Positions 1 through 5,526 of a stretch of 8,390 nt of DNA are shown piece after piece (the first letter of the stretch is position 1; the number at the start of each line of letters is the position of its first letter). Origin of the DNA: an uncultured Eubacteriales bacterium (GTDB lineage: Bacteria > Bacillota > Clostridia > Lachnospirales > Lachnospiraceae). The position numbers were made by a program, and so were the translations under genes. The stretch spans positions 1 through 8,390 of the forward strand of contig OMSP01000071.1 in assembly GCA_900313775.1 (NCBI GenBank). The letters run 5' to 3'. Below the pieces are notes generated by a model. That model was given only the letters and a program-made list of their open reading frames with translations. It was not told the DNA's origin and made no database searches.

Positions 1-183
1 ACGACTTACTCCAAACCGGGATGGATGGAGGGAAGCGGTATCGATATCTATAATGATGCCGGTATCGTCATGTCGGCAAACGGTCCCTATGTCATGGCAA
101 TCATGACTACTCTGGACGGCGATGATCATCCGCCGATCAGAAACCTTGTCCGTGTACTAAACTCTGTTCAGGATACGATGTGA
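1..183 (+). CDS. Class A beta-lactamase-like serine hydrolase, C-terminal fragment
   Basis: Frame 1 is open from the window edge to a TGA at 181-183, giving the last 60 residues of a protein whose start lies outside. The fragment begins TTYSKPGWMEG and continues NDAGIV and GPYVMAIMT. This order matches the end of class A beta-lactamase-like serine hydrolases: the K-T/S-G motif strand, then the next core strand (NDAGIV...GPYV.A..T) and the C-terminal helix. Here the KTG triad reads K-P-G-W at residues 6-9 of the fragment, which I know from the broader beta-lactamase-related hydrolases rather than true penicillinases. The catalytic S-x-x-K and SDN motifs would lie upstream and cannot be checked. 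The role could be cell-wall-linked or a housekeeping esterase; antibiotic resistance should not be assumed. The stop codon directly abuts that of the convergent tmcAL gene. Confidence 0.75.
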   Translation, partial: TTYSKPGWMEGSGIDIYNDAGIVMSANGPYVMAIMTTLDGDDHPPIRNLVRVLNSVQDTM

Positions 184-1326
184 TCAGATGATCACCGGCT
201 GCTGCCGGTGACTCTCCGTAAACGGAAGAGCGTATTTATCGGTGCGGACGCTCTCATAGAGATCTGCCGCGCGATCATCCAGATCAGGCGGAAGCTGCGT
301 CTGCAGGGTGACAGAAGACGACTCTTTGAGCCTTGCGAGAAGAGGTTGTGCTTTATGGCGAAAGCCCAGGATCCGCACAAAGGACGGTGTTCTGGTCAAT
401 ATGGTTTTCGGGGCGGCTCCCTCCGCGAGGAGAGGGTCGTCTTTTTTTATATCCAACAGGATATGTGTCAGACAGCGGCTTATACGTGCCCGGGTCATTT
501 CTTTGGTGTGCAGCAGATCGGTAAAACTGCTCCAGTTCTCGAATTCGTTTTGTCTGTTCTTGATGCGCTGAGCCAGATCCTGCGTGATATCCAGACAGCC
601 TGCCAGATCAGCGGCATTGCGCGACATAAGTCTGTCCTTTAAGAGGAGTGAAAAATCGTCCGGGAAGAGACAGGTCTGATCTTTTGCGGCAGAGGATGAG
701 CGCAGCTTCGTCCGGATGTCAGAGGAGGCAGCATAAGTCATGTCTCGCGGAATGGCGACAGGTTTCATGGAGGAACCGATGCGCCGGATCGCGGTCATAT
801 AGGCCAGAGCAAGTTGGTTGTTGGGCTTAACCAGCAGATCGGACAGACCGTCTGCAGGGCAGCCGGATTCTTTCATAGCTTCTGCACGCGCAGCGGCATA
901 GGCTTTGCCTTCCCGGAGATGAGTGCGCAGCAGCGGCTGCCAGGAGTCGCGGTTGTCTTCCATATAAGCGGCGATCTCGGCCAAGGTCTCTGTGATATCA
1001 TCGTCTGCTCCGCCCTCAGCGCCGAAAACCAGCGCATCCACGCAGCCCAGCTCATGCAGGATACGCACACCGCCCTCGGCAAAATAGGCTGCGCTTGCGG
1101 TCGAAAAGACTGCCGGCAGCTGCAGCACGAGATCCGCACCGGCATCCAGAGCTGCCTTTGTGCGCTCATACATCGGCAGGATCGCCGGTTCGCCGCGCTG
1201 CACAAAGTCACCGCTCATCAGAGCGATCAGATAGTCTGATCCCGTAGCCTCTTCAGCCTTTCTGATAAAGTGGCGGTGCCCGTCATGGAGCGGATTGAAT
1301 TCACAGATAAAACCAGTTATTTTCAT
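184..1326 (-). CDS. tmcAL: tRNA(Met) cytidine acetate ligase TmcAL (YlbM family)
   Basis: A 380-residue protein of the family that uses acetate and ATP to make N4-acetylcytidine at the wobble base (C34) of elongator tRNA-Met in the cytosol. The N-terminus reads GFICEFNPLHDGH (residues 5-17), a nucleotidyltransferase HxGH-type ATP site with H14 and H17. It is followed by MSGDFVQRGEPA (38-49), KPNNQLALAYMTAI (167-180) and ASSDIR (200-205), which are family blocks, and by VRILGF (317-322) near the end. The family member of Bacillus subtilis is about 415 residues, so this is near full length. I chose ATG at 1326 because AGAGGG sits 6 bases upstream (1333-1338) and the conserved MKITGF starts there; an upstream ATG at 1377 would add 17 unconserved residues and overlap the promoter. 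It is monocistronic here, divergent from the rhomboid-like gene and convergent with the serine hydrolase with no base between the stops. Family assignment is firm. Confidence 0.93.
   Translation of the reverse strand: MKITGFICEFNPLHDGHRHFIRKAEEATGSDYLIALMSGDFVQRGEPAILPMYERTKAALDAGADLVLQLPAVFSTASAAYFAEGGVRILHELGCVDALVFGAEGGADDDITETLAEIAAYMEDNRDSWQPLLRTHLREGKAYAAARAEAMKESGCPADGLSDLLVKPNNQLALAYMTAIRRIGSSMKPVAIPRDMTYAASSDIRTKLRSSSAAKDQTCLFPDDFSLLLKDRLMSRNAADLAGCLDITQDLAQRIKNRQNEFENWSSFTDLLHTKEMTRARISRCLTHILLDIKKDDPLLAEGAAPKTILTRTPSFVRILGFRHKAQPLLARLKESSSVTLQTQLPPDLDDRAADLYESVRTDKYALPFTESHRQQPVII
192..211. other. Perfect 8-bp hairpin at the tmcAL/serine hydrolase gene junction
   Basis: TCACCGGC (192-199), loop TGCT, GCCGGTGA (204-211). 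It lies 9 bases after the stop of the serine hydrolase and inside the last codons of tmcAL. It is GC-rich and perfectly paired, so it could stop or stabilise the 3' end of the serine hydrolase transcript. No T-run follows on either strand, so it is not a classical intrinsic terminator. It could also be a chance result of coding sequence. Confidence 0.4.
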
Positions 1327-1332
1327 GATATT

Positions 1333-1338
1333 CCCTCT
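1333..1338 (-). promoter_or_regulatory. Ribosome binding site of tmcAL
   Basis: AGAGGG on the minus strand, 6 bases before the ATG at 1326. It supports this internal start over the in-frame ATG at 1377. Confidence 0.7.
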
Positions 1339-1345
1339 GTGTTTC

Positions 1346-1354
1346 AGTATACCA
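1346..1354 (-). promoter_or_regulatory. Extended -10 promoter element for tmcAL
   Basis: Read on the minus strand this is TGGTATACT, a TGn extended -10 followed by TATACT (5 of 6 to consensus). It lies 19 bases upstream of the tmcAL ATG, giving a very short leader that still contains the AGAGGG site. No good -35 is seen at the usual distance, as expected for extended -10 promoters. A further perfect TATAAT on this strand (1388-1393) has no usable -35 and is a weaker candidate. Confidence 0.5.
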
Positions 1355-1360
1355 TATTGA

Positions 1361-1389
1361 TTGACAAACAGGCGCAATGTAAGTAAGAT
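1361..1389 (+). promoter_or_regulatory. Sigma-A type promoter of the rhomboid-like/lysA unit
   Basis: A perfect -35 TTGACA (1361-1366), a 17-base spacer, and TAAGAT (1384-1389, 4 of 6) as -10. A second AT-rich hexamer TATACT at 1390-1395 is closer to consensus but would need a 23-base spacer. The ATG of the first gene is at 1436, so the leader is about 40 bases. The tmcAL promoter faces the other way in the same region. Confidence 0.6.
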
Positions 1390-1435
1390 TATACTAAGTT
1401 TTTGTGCGTATTTTTAAGAGAAAAAAGGAGTCTGT

Positions 1436-2410
1436 ATGAAGGTTTTCAACCGTCTTGAGCGCAAGCTCGGACGTTTTGCCATACCGCATCTGATGTATTA
1501 TCTGATCGCGCTCAACGCGGTCGGAGCCGTCCTGTCCTATATGAGGCCCGGGATCTTTGAACAGTATTTGAGTCTTGATGCAGGGGCGATCCTGCACGGA
1601 CAGGTGTGGAGGATCGTGACTTTTCTGATGCAGCCGCCGGGATACAGTTCGATCTTCTGGGCGGTGATCATGCTGTATATCTATTATCTGATCGGATCGC
1701 AGCTGGAGCAGGTGATGGGGACTTTTAAGTTTAATACTTATATTTTCCTCGGTGTCATCCTGCATGTTGCTGCCGCGCTGATCGCCTATGCGATAACCGG
1801 TGTATCCTATCCGATCGGCACGACTTACCTGTATCTTTCATTTTTCTTTATCTACGCACTGGCCTTCCCGAACGCGCGTTTTCTGCTGTTCTTCCTGATC
1901 CCGATCAAGGGCAGCTGGATCGCGATCCTCGACGGGTTTTATTTCGTCTGGGCGATCATTCAGGGATTCCTGCCTCAGTACGGCGGTGCAGCAGATGTCG
2001 GTATCTATTACAGAGCCGGCGCCATCGCGGCAGCGGTATCTCTGATCAATGCGATCATTTACTATTTTGCCCTGAAAGATGATTTCGCGGCGACTGCCGC
2101 GCGATATAAGAAACGTCAGCAGGAGCAGCTCAAGGCACTGGCCGAGCAGCTGCGCAAAAAAGAGCAGGAGGGCGGTTGGGCCAATCGTCCGGAAGGACCT
2201 TACGGGGCCGGTGTGAATGGGCAGGCGCCGACTGCCGCGCAGGCATCCGGTGTACCCGACGCAGGATCCGTAACACCGCGTCACCGCTGTCATGTCTGCG
2301 GAAGGACTGAGCTGGACGATCCCAATCTGGAGTTCCGCTATTGCTCGAAGTGTAACGGAGCCTATGAATACTGCAGCGACCATCTGTTCAACCATGAACA
2401 TATTCAATAA
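1436..2410 (+). CDS. Rhomboid-fold membrane protein, catalytic residues not recognisable, with Cys/His-rich C-terminal tail
   Basis: A 324-residue protein started at ATG 1436, with AAAGGAG 5 bases upstream. Six hydrophobic segments are visible near residues 18-36, 70-87, 101-121, 128-145, 148-175 and 190-212. The blocks LIGSQLEQVMGTFKFN (85-100) and FPNARFLLFFLIPIK (144-158) resemble the TM2-TM3 loop and TM5 start of rhomboids. The catalytic GxSG of TM4 is not present: the matching place reads YPIGTTYLYL. The TM6 His position appears to be Arg193 (YYRAGA). It may therefore be a non-proteolytic, Derlin/iRhom-like relative. Residues 215-247 are charged and likely helical or coiled coil. Residues 250-282 are a Gly/Ala/Pro-rich linker. 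The tail has C285-x2-C288, C303-x2-C306, C313, H316, H320 and H322, enough ligands for two zinc ions. First gene of a unit with lysA, 14 bases downstream. Its function is unknown. Confidence 0.7.
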   Translation: MKVFNRLERKLGRFAIPHLMYYLIALNAVGAVLSYMRPGIFEQYLSLDAGAILHGQVWRIVTFLMQPPGYSSIFWAVIMLYIYYLIGSQLEQVMGTFKFNTYIFLGVILHVAAALIAYAITGVSYPIGTTYLYLSFFFIYALAFPNARFLLFFLIPIKGSWIAILDGFYFVWAIIQGFLPQYGGAADVGIYYRAGAIAAAVSLINAIIYYFALKDDFAATAARYKKRQQEQLKALAEQLRKKEQEGGWANRPEGPYGAGVNGQAPTAAQASGVPDAGSVTPRHRCHVCGRTELDDPNLEFRYCSKCNGAYEYCSDHLFNHEHIQ

Positions 2411-2411
2411 A

Positions 2412-2418
2412 AAAGGAG
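2412..2418 (+). promoter_or_regulatory. Ribosome binding site fixing the GTG start of lysA
   Basis: AAAGGAG lies 6 bases before GTG 2425, directly after the stop of the rhomboid-like gene. There is no competing ATG near it, so the GTG is well supported. Confidence 0.75.
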
Positions 2419-2424
2419 AAGACC

Positions 2425-3711
2425 GTGGAGAAAAAACCGATCCTGACAAAAGAGCAAATCCAAGAGATCACCAAGACATATCCTACACCGTTTCATATCT
2501 ACGATGAGGCGGCGATCAGGGCCAACGCGCGCGCTTTGAACGCAGCGTTTTCCTGGAACAAAGGCTACCGTGAATTCTTCGCGGTCAAAGCCAATCCCAA
2601 TCCCTTTATCCTAAAGATACTGCAGGAGGAGGGATGCGGATCCGACTGTTCGTCCATGGCAGAACTGGTGCTCTCCAATGCTGTCGGCAGCACGGGAGAA
2701 ATGATCATGTTCTCGTCCAACGACACGCCGCTTGAGGAGTTCGCCTACTGTCATCAGCTCGGAGGCATCATCAACCTGGACGATGTCACACAGGTCGACA
2801 AGATGGCAAAGGCCTGCGGAGGCTTCCCGGAGACTGTGAGCTGTCGTTTCAATCCGGGCGGCCATTTCACCATGAGCAACGGGATCATGGATCATCCGGG
2901 AGATGCCAAATACGGCATGACCAAAGAACAGCTGTTCAGGGCCTACCGGATCCTCAGAGACGGAGGAGTAAAGCGCTTCGGTATCCACGCGTTCCTTGCG
3001 AGCAACGCGCTGATGGAAGAGTATTACCCGCGTCTGGCGGCGATCCTGTTCAAACTTGTGGTCGAGATCAAACAGGAACTGGGGATCACGCTGTCCTTTG
3101 TCAATCTCTCGGGCGGCATCGGCATCCCATATTACCCGGACGAAGAGCCCAATGACATCGCGGCGATCGGCGCGGGTGTGCACAAGGCATACGACGATAT
3201 TCTCGTACCTGAGGGTATCACTGACCTGGCCATTTACACAGAGCTCGGCCGTTTTATGCTGGGACCGTACGGACAACTCGTGACGCGGGCCGTAAATGAG
3301 AAGCATATCTATAAAGAGTATATAGGTGTCGATGCCTGCGCAGTCGATCTCATTCGTCCGGCAATGTACGGCGCCTATCACCATATCACGGTGGCCGGGA
3401 AAGAGAATGCGGCCTGTGACCACGTGTATGATGTGACCGGATCTCTGTGCGAGAATAATGACAAATTCGCCATTGACCGTAAGATGCCGAAGATCGATAT
3501 GGGAGACTATCTGGTGATCCACGATGCGGGGGCACACGGCTATGCAATGGGATACAATTATAACGGCCGGTTAAAATCAGCGGAGCTTCTGCTCAAAGAG
3601 GACGGGTCGGTACAGATGATCCGGCGCGCAGAGACACTCGCAGATTATTTCGCTACTTTTGACTGCTTCCCGGTATTTGACGAGTTGACGGAAGACGGAG
3701 GAATGAAATGA
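2425..3711 (+). CDS. lysA: Diaminopimelate decarboxylase (Orn/DAP/Arg decarboxylase fold III family)
   Basis: A 428-residue PLP enzyme that decarboxylates meso-diaminopimelate to lysine, the last step of lysine synthesis, in the cytosol. The N-terminal barrel carries FFAVKANPNP (51-60), with K55 the expected PLP Schiff-base lysine. It is followed by GIHAFLASN (187-194, His188), SGGIGIPY (229-236, phosphate-binding glycines) and YTELGRFMLGPYG (271-283). The C-terminal part has DVTGSLCENNDKFA (336-349), with C342 and E343 of the catalytic C-E pair, and AHGYAMGYNYNGRLK (370-384), with the substrate- and PLP-contacting tyrosines. Textbook enzymes have HIGSQ and EPGR where this one has FLASN and ELGR. 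I believe this variant is common in Lachnospiraceae, from memory. The start is GTG with a strong AAAGGAG. It overlaps the following lipoprotein gene by 4 bases (ATGA). Another decarboxylase substrate cannot be fully excluded, but DAP is most likely. Confidence 0.88.
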   Translation: MEKKPILTKEQIQEITKTYPTPFHIYDEAAIRANARALNAAFSWNKGYREFFAVKANPNPFILKILQEEGCGSDCSSMAELVLSNAVGSTGEMIMFSSNDTPLEEFAYCHQLGGIINLDDVTQVDKMAKACGGFPETVSCRFNPGGHFTMSNGIMDHPGDAKYGMTKEQLFRAYRILRDGGVKRFGIHAFLASNALMEEYYPRLAAILFKLVVEIKQELGITLSFVNLSGGIGIPYYPDEEPNDIAAIGAGVHKAYDDILVPEGITDLAIYTELGRFMLGPYGQLVTRAVNEKHIYKEYIGVDACAVDLIRPAMYGAYHHITVAGKENAACDHVYDVTGSLCENNDKFAIDRKMPKIDMGDYLVIHDAGAHGYAMGYNYNGRLKSAELLLKEDGSVQMIRRAETLADYFATFDCFPVFDELTEDGGMK

Positions 3712-4349
3712 GACGACGGGTGCTGATCGCAGCGTTGGCCGCGGTCATGGCTGCAGGTCTGCTGCTGCCGGGCTGTGAAAAGAAGGAGTTCGACGCGGCG
3801 ACATATGTGCAGGCCATGATGGATGCCACCTATCACGATTCCCCTGAAGGATTTGTGGAGATGGAGCTCGGCAAGAAATCCGATGCTGAAAAGATGCATG
3901 ACGAGACCGTCGACGCGCTGACGGAAGCCCTGAGCGATATCCTTGGTGAGGGGATCAATGAGGATATCAAAAAGAGTCTGAGAAAGACAGTCGATTCACT
4001 CTGCATGAAGACGGATTATGAAGTGGGGGAGGCGCTGGAAGACAACGGTGTCTATAAGGTGGAAGTCAATATCAAACCTCTCGAACTGTCCTCTGCATTT
4101 GAGGGGGAGGAGTTCAACAAACAGGCCGAAGAGGCGGTCAAGGCTTCTATGAAAGACAAAAAAGACATCACAGAGGAAGAGCTCAGTTCTGTCCTGACCA
4201 GGCTTTTGGTCCAGCAGCTGCAAAAGGTCGAAAAAGAACCTACGTACAGCGGTGAACAGACTGTCACTGTCACAGTCAGGAAAAAGGATGATCTGTACGA
4301 GATCCCGGCGGCAGACTGGGAGGTCGTCGATCAGCGGCTGATCCGGTGA
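3708..4349 (+). CDS. Small lipoprotein of unknown function
   Basis: A 213-residue protein with a lipoprotein signal: RRR at 2-4, a hydrophobic stretch 5-20, and lipobox LPGC with Cys23 as the predicted lipidated residue. The mature part is highly charged and mostly helical by eye: acidic and lysine-rich residues 55-100, a strand-like region GVYKVEVNIKPL (114-125), a second helical stretch 134-175, then strands near SGEQTVTVTVRKKDD (181-195). This resembles the layout of clostridial DUF5105-type extracellular lipoproteins, but I cannot confirm the family. The start ATG overlaps the lysA stop as ATGA, with GGAGGA 5 bases upstream, so it is probably translationally coupled to lysA. It should sit on the outer face of the membrane. 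A link to lysine metabolism is not shown by the protein itself. No catalytic motif is seen. Confidence 0.8.
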   Translation: MRRRVLIAALAAVMAAGLLLPGCEKKEFDAATYVQAMMDATYHDSPEGFVEMELGKKSDAEKMHDETVDALTEALSDILGEGINEDIKKSLRKTVDSLCMKTDYEVGEALEDNGVYKVEVNIKPLELSSAFEGEEFNKQAEEAVKASMKDKKDITEEELSSVLTRLLVQQLQKVEKEPTYSGEQTVTVTVRKKDDLYEIPAADWEVVDQRLIR

Positions 4350-4357
4350 GAGCTTTC

Positions 4358-4386
4358 TTGAATTAGACGGCAATATATGCTATGAT
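4358..4386 (+). promoter_or_regulatory. Strong promoter of tRNA-Leu and probably of the DUF4430/ECF unit
   Basis: TTGAAT (4358-4363, 4 of 6), a 17-base spacer, and TATGAT (4381-4386, 5 of 6) preceded by TGC, an extended -10. Transcription would start near 4393, about 35 bases before the tRNA. No other promoter as good is seen between here and 7331. Confidence 0.7.
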
Positions 4387-4389
4387 ACC

Positions 4390-4414
4390 AAGCGGTCGGG
4401 TTATCCGGCCGCTT
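4390..4414 (+). other. Leader hairpin between promoter and tRNA-Leu
   Basis: AAGCGGTCGG (4390-4399), loop GTTAT, CCGGCCGCTT (4405-4414): ten base pairs with one G-U. It is followed by GATTTG, too poor in T for a confident terminator. It sits at or over the expected transcription start, 12 bases before the tRNA. It may be a 5' leader processed away by RNases, or a weak terminator for the lysA-lipoprotein unit that ends at 4349. Confidence 0.55.
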
Positions 4415-4426
4415 GATTTGTCATCG

Positions 4427-4510
4427 GCGGATGTGGCGGAATTGGCAGACGCACAAGACTCAAAATCTTGCGATGGTGACATCGTGTGGGTTCGAGTCCC
4501 ACCATCCGCA
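4427..4510 (+). tRNA. tRNA-Leu (anticodon CAA)
   Basis: An 84-base class II tRNA with 7 paired acceptor bases (GCGGATG with CATCCGC), discriminator A4510 and no encoded CCA. The D stem GCG/CGC is visible. The anticodon stem CAAGA/TCTTG closes the loop CTCAAAA, giving anticodon CAA for UUG codons. The long variable arm is GATG-GTGA-CATC, and the T stem GTGGG/CCCAC closes TTCGAGT. The long variable arm and the A discriminator fit leucine. It is preceded by its own promoter and followed after 18 bases by a protein gene without an intervening terminator. Confidence 0.96.
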
Positions 4511-4513
4511 GTG

Positions 4514-4520
4514 AAGGGGG
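4514..4520 (+). promoter_or_regulatory. Ribosome binding site of the DUF4430 lipoprotein
   Basis: AAGGGGG, 8 bases before ATG 4529, lying in the 18-base gap after the tRNA 3' end. It shows that translation starts here. A reading frame open further upstream would have to read through the tRNA and is artefactual. Confidence 0.7.
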
Positions 4521-4528
4521 TATCTATT

Positions 4529-4999
4529 ATGAAAAAGATGAGAAAAACGCTGATCATTCTGCTGGCTCTGGCCCTGGTCTGCTCGCTCTTTGCGGGCTGC
4601 GGTTCCAAGAAGGCAGACAAGTCCAAGGACGAGACAAAGACAGAGGCAGAGACGACACAGCAGGAGGATAAGGCCGCGGGAGCAGGAGCACCCGAGACCG
4701 GGGCTGAGAAGGTCGTCAGAGTCATTGTCACTCACAAGGATGAGAGCAAAAAAGAGTTTGAGTATACGACCGATCTGGAGATGCTCGGTGATTTGCTGGT
4801 GTCCGAGTCGTTGGCTGAGGGCATTGAGGGAGAGATGGGTCTCTACATCACTACCGTTGACGGCGAGAAGGCTGAGGACAAGAATCAGGAGTGGTGGAAG
4901 ATCCTGCAGAATAACGAGATGGCTCAGACCGGAGCCGATACACTCAAAATGCAGGACGGAGATGTCTTCGAACTCGTATTCACTACCGGCTATTATTAA
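4529..4999 (+). CDS. DUF4430 (transcobalamin C-terminal-like) lipoprotein
   Basis: A 156-residue secreted lipoprotein. KKMRK at 2-6, a hydrophobic core 7-20 and lipobox LFAGC with Cys24 predict export and lipidation. A flexible Lys/Glu/Thr-rich linker runs to about residue 60. The single domain (about 62-153) has DLEMLGDLLVSE (82-93), MGLYITTVDGEKAED (103-117), EWWKILQNNE (121-130) and MQDGDVFELVF (141-151). These follow the pattern of DUF4430 domains (L-x-L..GLY..TVdG..; WW-x-x-x-x-N; DGD-x-x-x-F/V). DUF4430 is related to the C-terminal domain of vitamin B12 carriers transcobalamin and intrinsic factor. The S-component gene begins 3 bases after its stop, so the two probably act together at the membrane as ligand capture and transport. 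A cobalamin ligand is inference; some DUF4430 proteins may bind other compounds or be adhesin modules. Confidence 0.88.
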   Translation: MKKMRKTLIILLALALVCSLFAGCGSKKADKSKDETKTEAETTQQEDKAAGAGAPETGAEKVVRVIVTHKDESKKEFEYTTDLEMLGDLLVSESLAEGIEGEMGLYITTVDGEKAEDKNQEWWKILQNNEMAQTGADTLKMQDGDVFELVFTTGYY

Positions 5000-5002
5000 A
5001 AA

Positions 5003-5512
5003 ATGCATAAAAAGACTCTCGAGTTAGTCATATTGGCACTGTTGGGAGCGCTGCTCGTCGTGGTGCAGGTCGCTCTTGCTTCGCTCCCCAATATCGAGTT
5101 GGTATCTCTGCTCGTCTATCTTTACGCGAAGATCTACGGCAGAAAAGCCTTTATACCTGTATATGTCTTCGTGTTGCTCGAGGGTCTGCTGTATGGTTTT
5201 ACCATTTGGTGGATGACTTATCTGTATGTGTGGGCGATCCTGGTCGTATTGTCCATTGTCACAAAGCATGAGACATCCACTTTTGTATGCGCGGCGGTCA
5301 TATCGCTGTTCGGTCTGTCATTCGGTCTGCTGTGCACGCTTCCGACGCTGATCATCGGAGGGCCGGGTGCGGCCGTGACTTTTTTCATCAACGGACTGCC
5401 GTTTGATATAACGCATTTCGCCGGAAACCTGCTGTCGGCGCTCGTATTGTACTATCCGCTGTATTTACTGATGCGCCGGCTTAAAGCGGTCAGTTACGGC
5501 AACAGTATTTGA
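5003..5512 (+). CDS. ECF transporter S component, CblT-like
   Basis: A 169-residue, very hydrophobic protein with about six membrane segments (near 7-26, 31-45, 50-68, 72-86, 93-118 and 140-157). The first helix LALLGALLVVVQVALA (11-26) holds the Ala-xxx-Ala pattern (A12, A16) by which S components pack against EcfT, and LYAKIYGRKAFIPVYVFVLLEG (40-61) follows the pattern of this S-component group. It would bind a vitamin-like substrate and need an EcfA/A'/T energising module; none is in the window. It begins 3 bases after the stop of the DUF4430 gene and has no recognisable Shine-Dalgarno site, which points to translational coupling. The co-occurrence with a transcobalamin-like lipoprotein suggests cobalamin or a cobamide precursor (CblT type); this is inference. 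The M20D gene follows after 14 bases. Confidence 0.8.
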   Translation: MHKKTLELVILALLGALLVVVQVALASLPNIELVSLLVYLYAKIYGRKAFIPVYVFVLLEGLLYGFTIWWMTYLYVWAILVVLSIVTKHETSTFVCAAVISLFGLSFGLLCTLPTLIIGGPGAAVTFFINGLPFDITHFAGNLLSALVLYYPLYLLMRRLKAVSYGNSI

Positions 5513-5526
5513 GAAAGAGACGTATC

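Noticed and set aside
1..183. Antibiotic-resistance beta-lactamase
   Set aside because: Only the C-terminal 60 residues are seen and the K-T-G place reads K-P-G; the broader serine hydrolase family is safer.
1327..1377. Upstream ATG start for tmcAL adding 17 residues
   Set aside because: The extra residues are not part of the family N-terminus, and this start would overlap the promoter; AGAGGG fits the ATG at 1326.
1838..2449. 203-codon minus-strand frame opposite the rhomboid-like and lysA genes
   Set aside because: Spans a gene boundary of a well-supported plus-strand unit and has no recognisable domain.
2611..3537. 308-codon open frame on the minus strand opposite lysA
   Set aside because: It has no ribosome site or family motif and mirrors lysA, whose function and start are well supported. 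Codon structure of the plus strand explains the long open antisense frame.
4329..4343. GATCAG-CGG-CTGATC hairpin at the end of the lipoprotein gene
   Set aside because: Six base pairs with a 3-base loop inside coding sequence and no T-run after it; likely chance.
4382..4528. In-frame extension of the DUF4430 lipoprotein to an upstream ATG
   Set aside because: It would translate the tRNA gene. The real start at 4529 has its own ribosome site and gives a clean lipoprotein signal.
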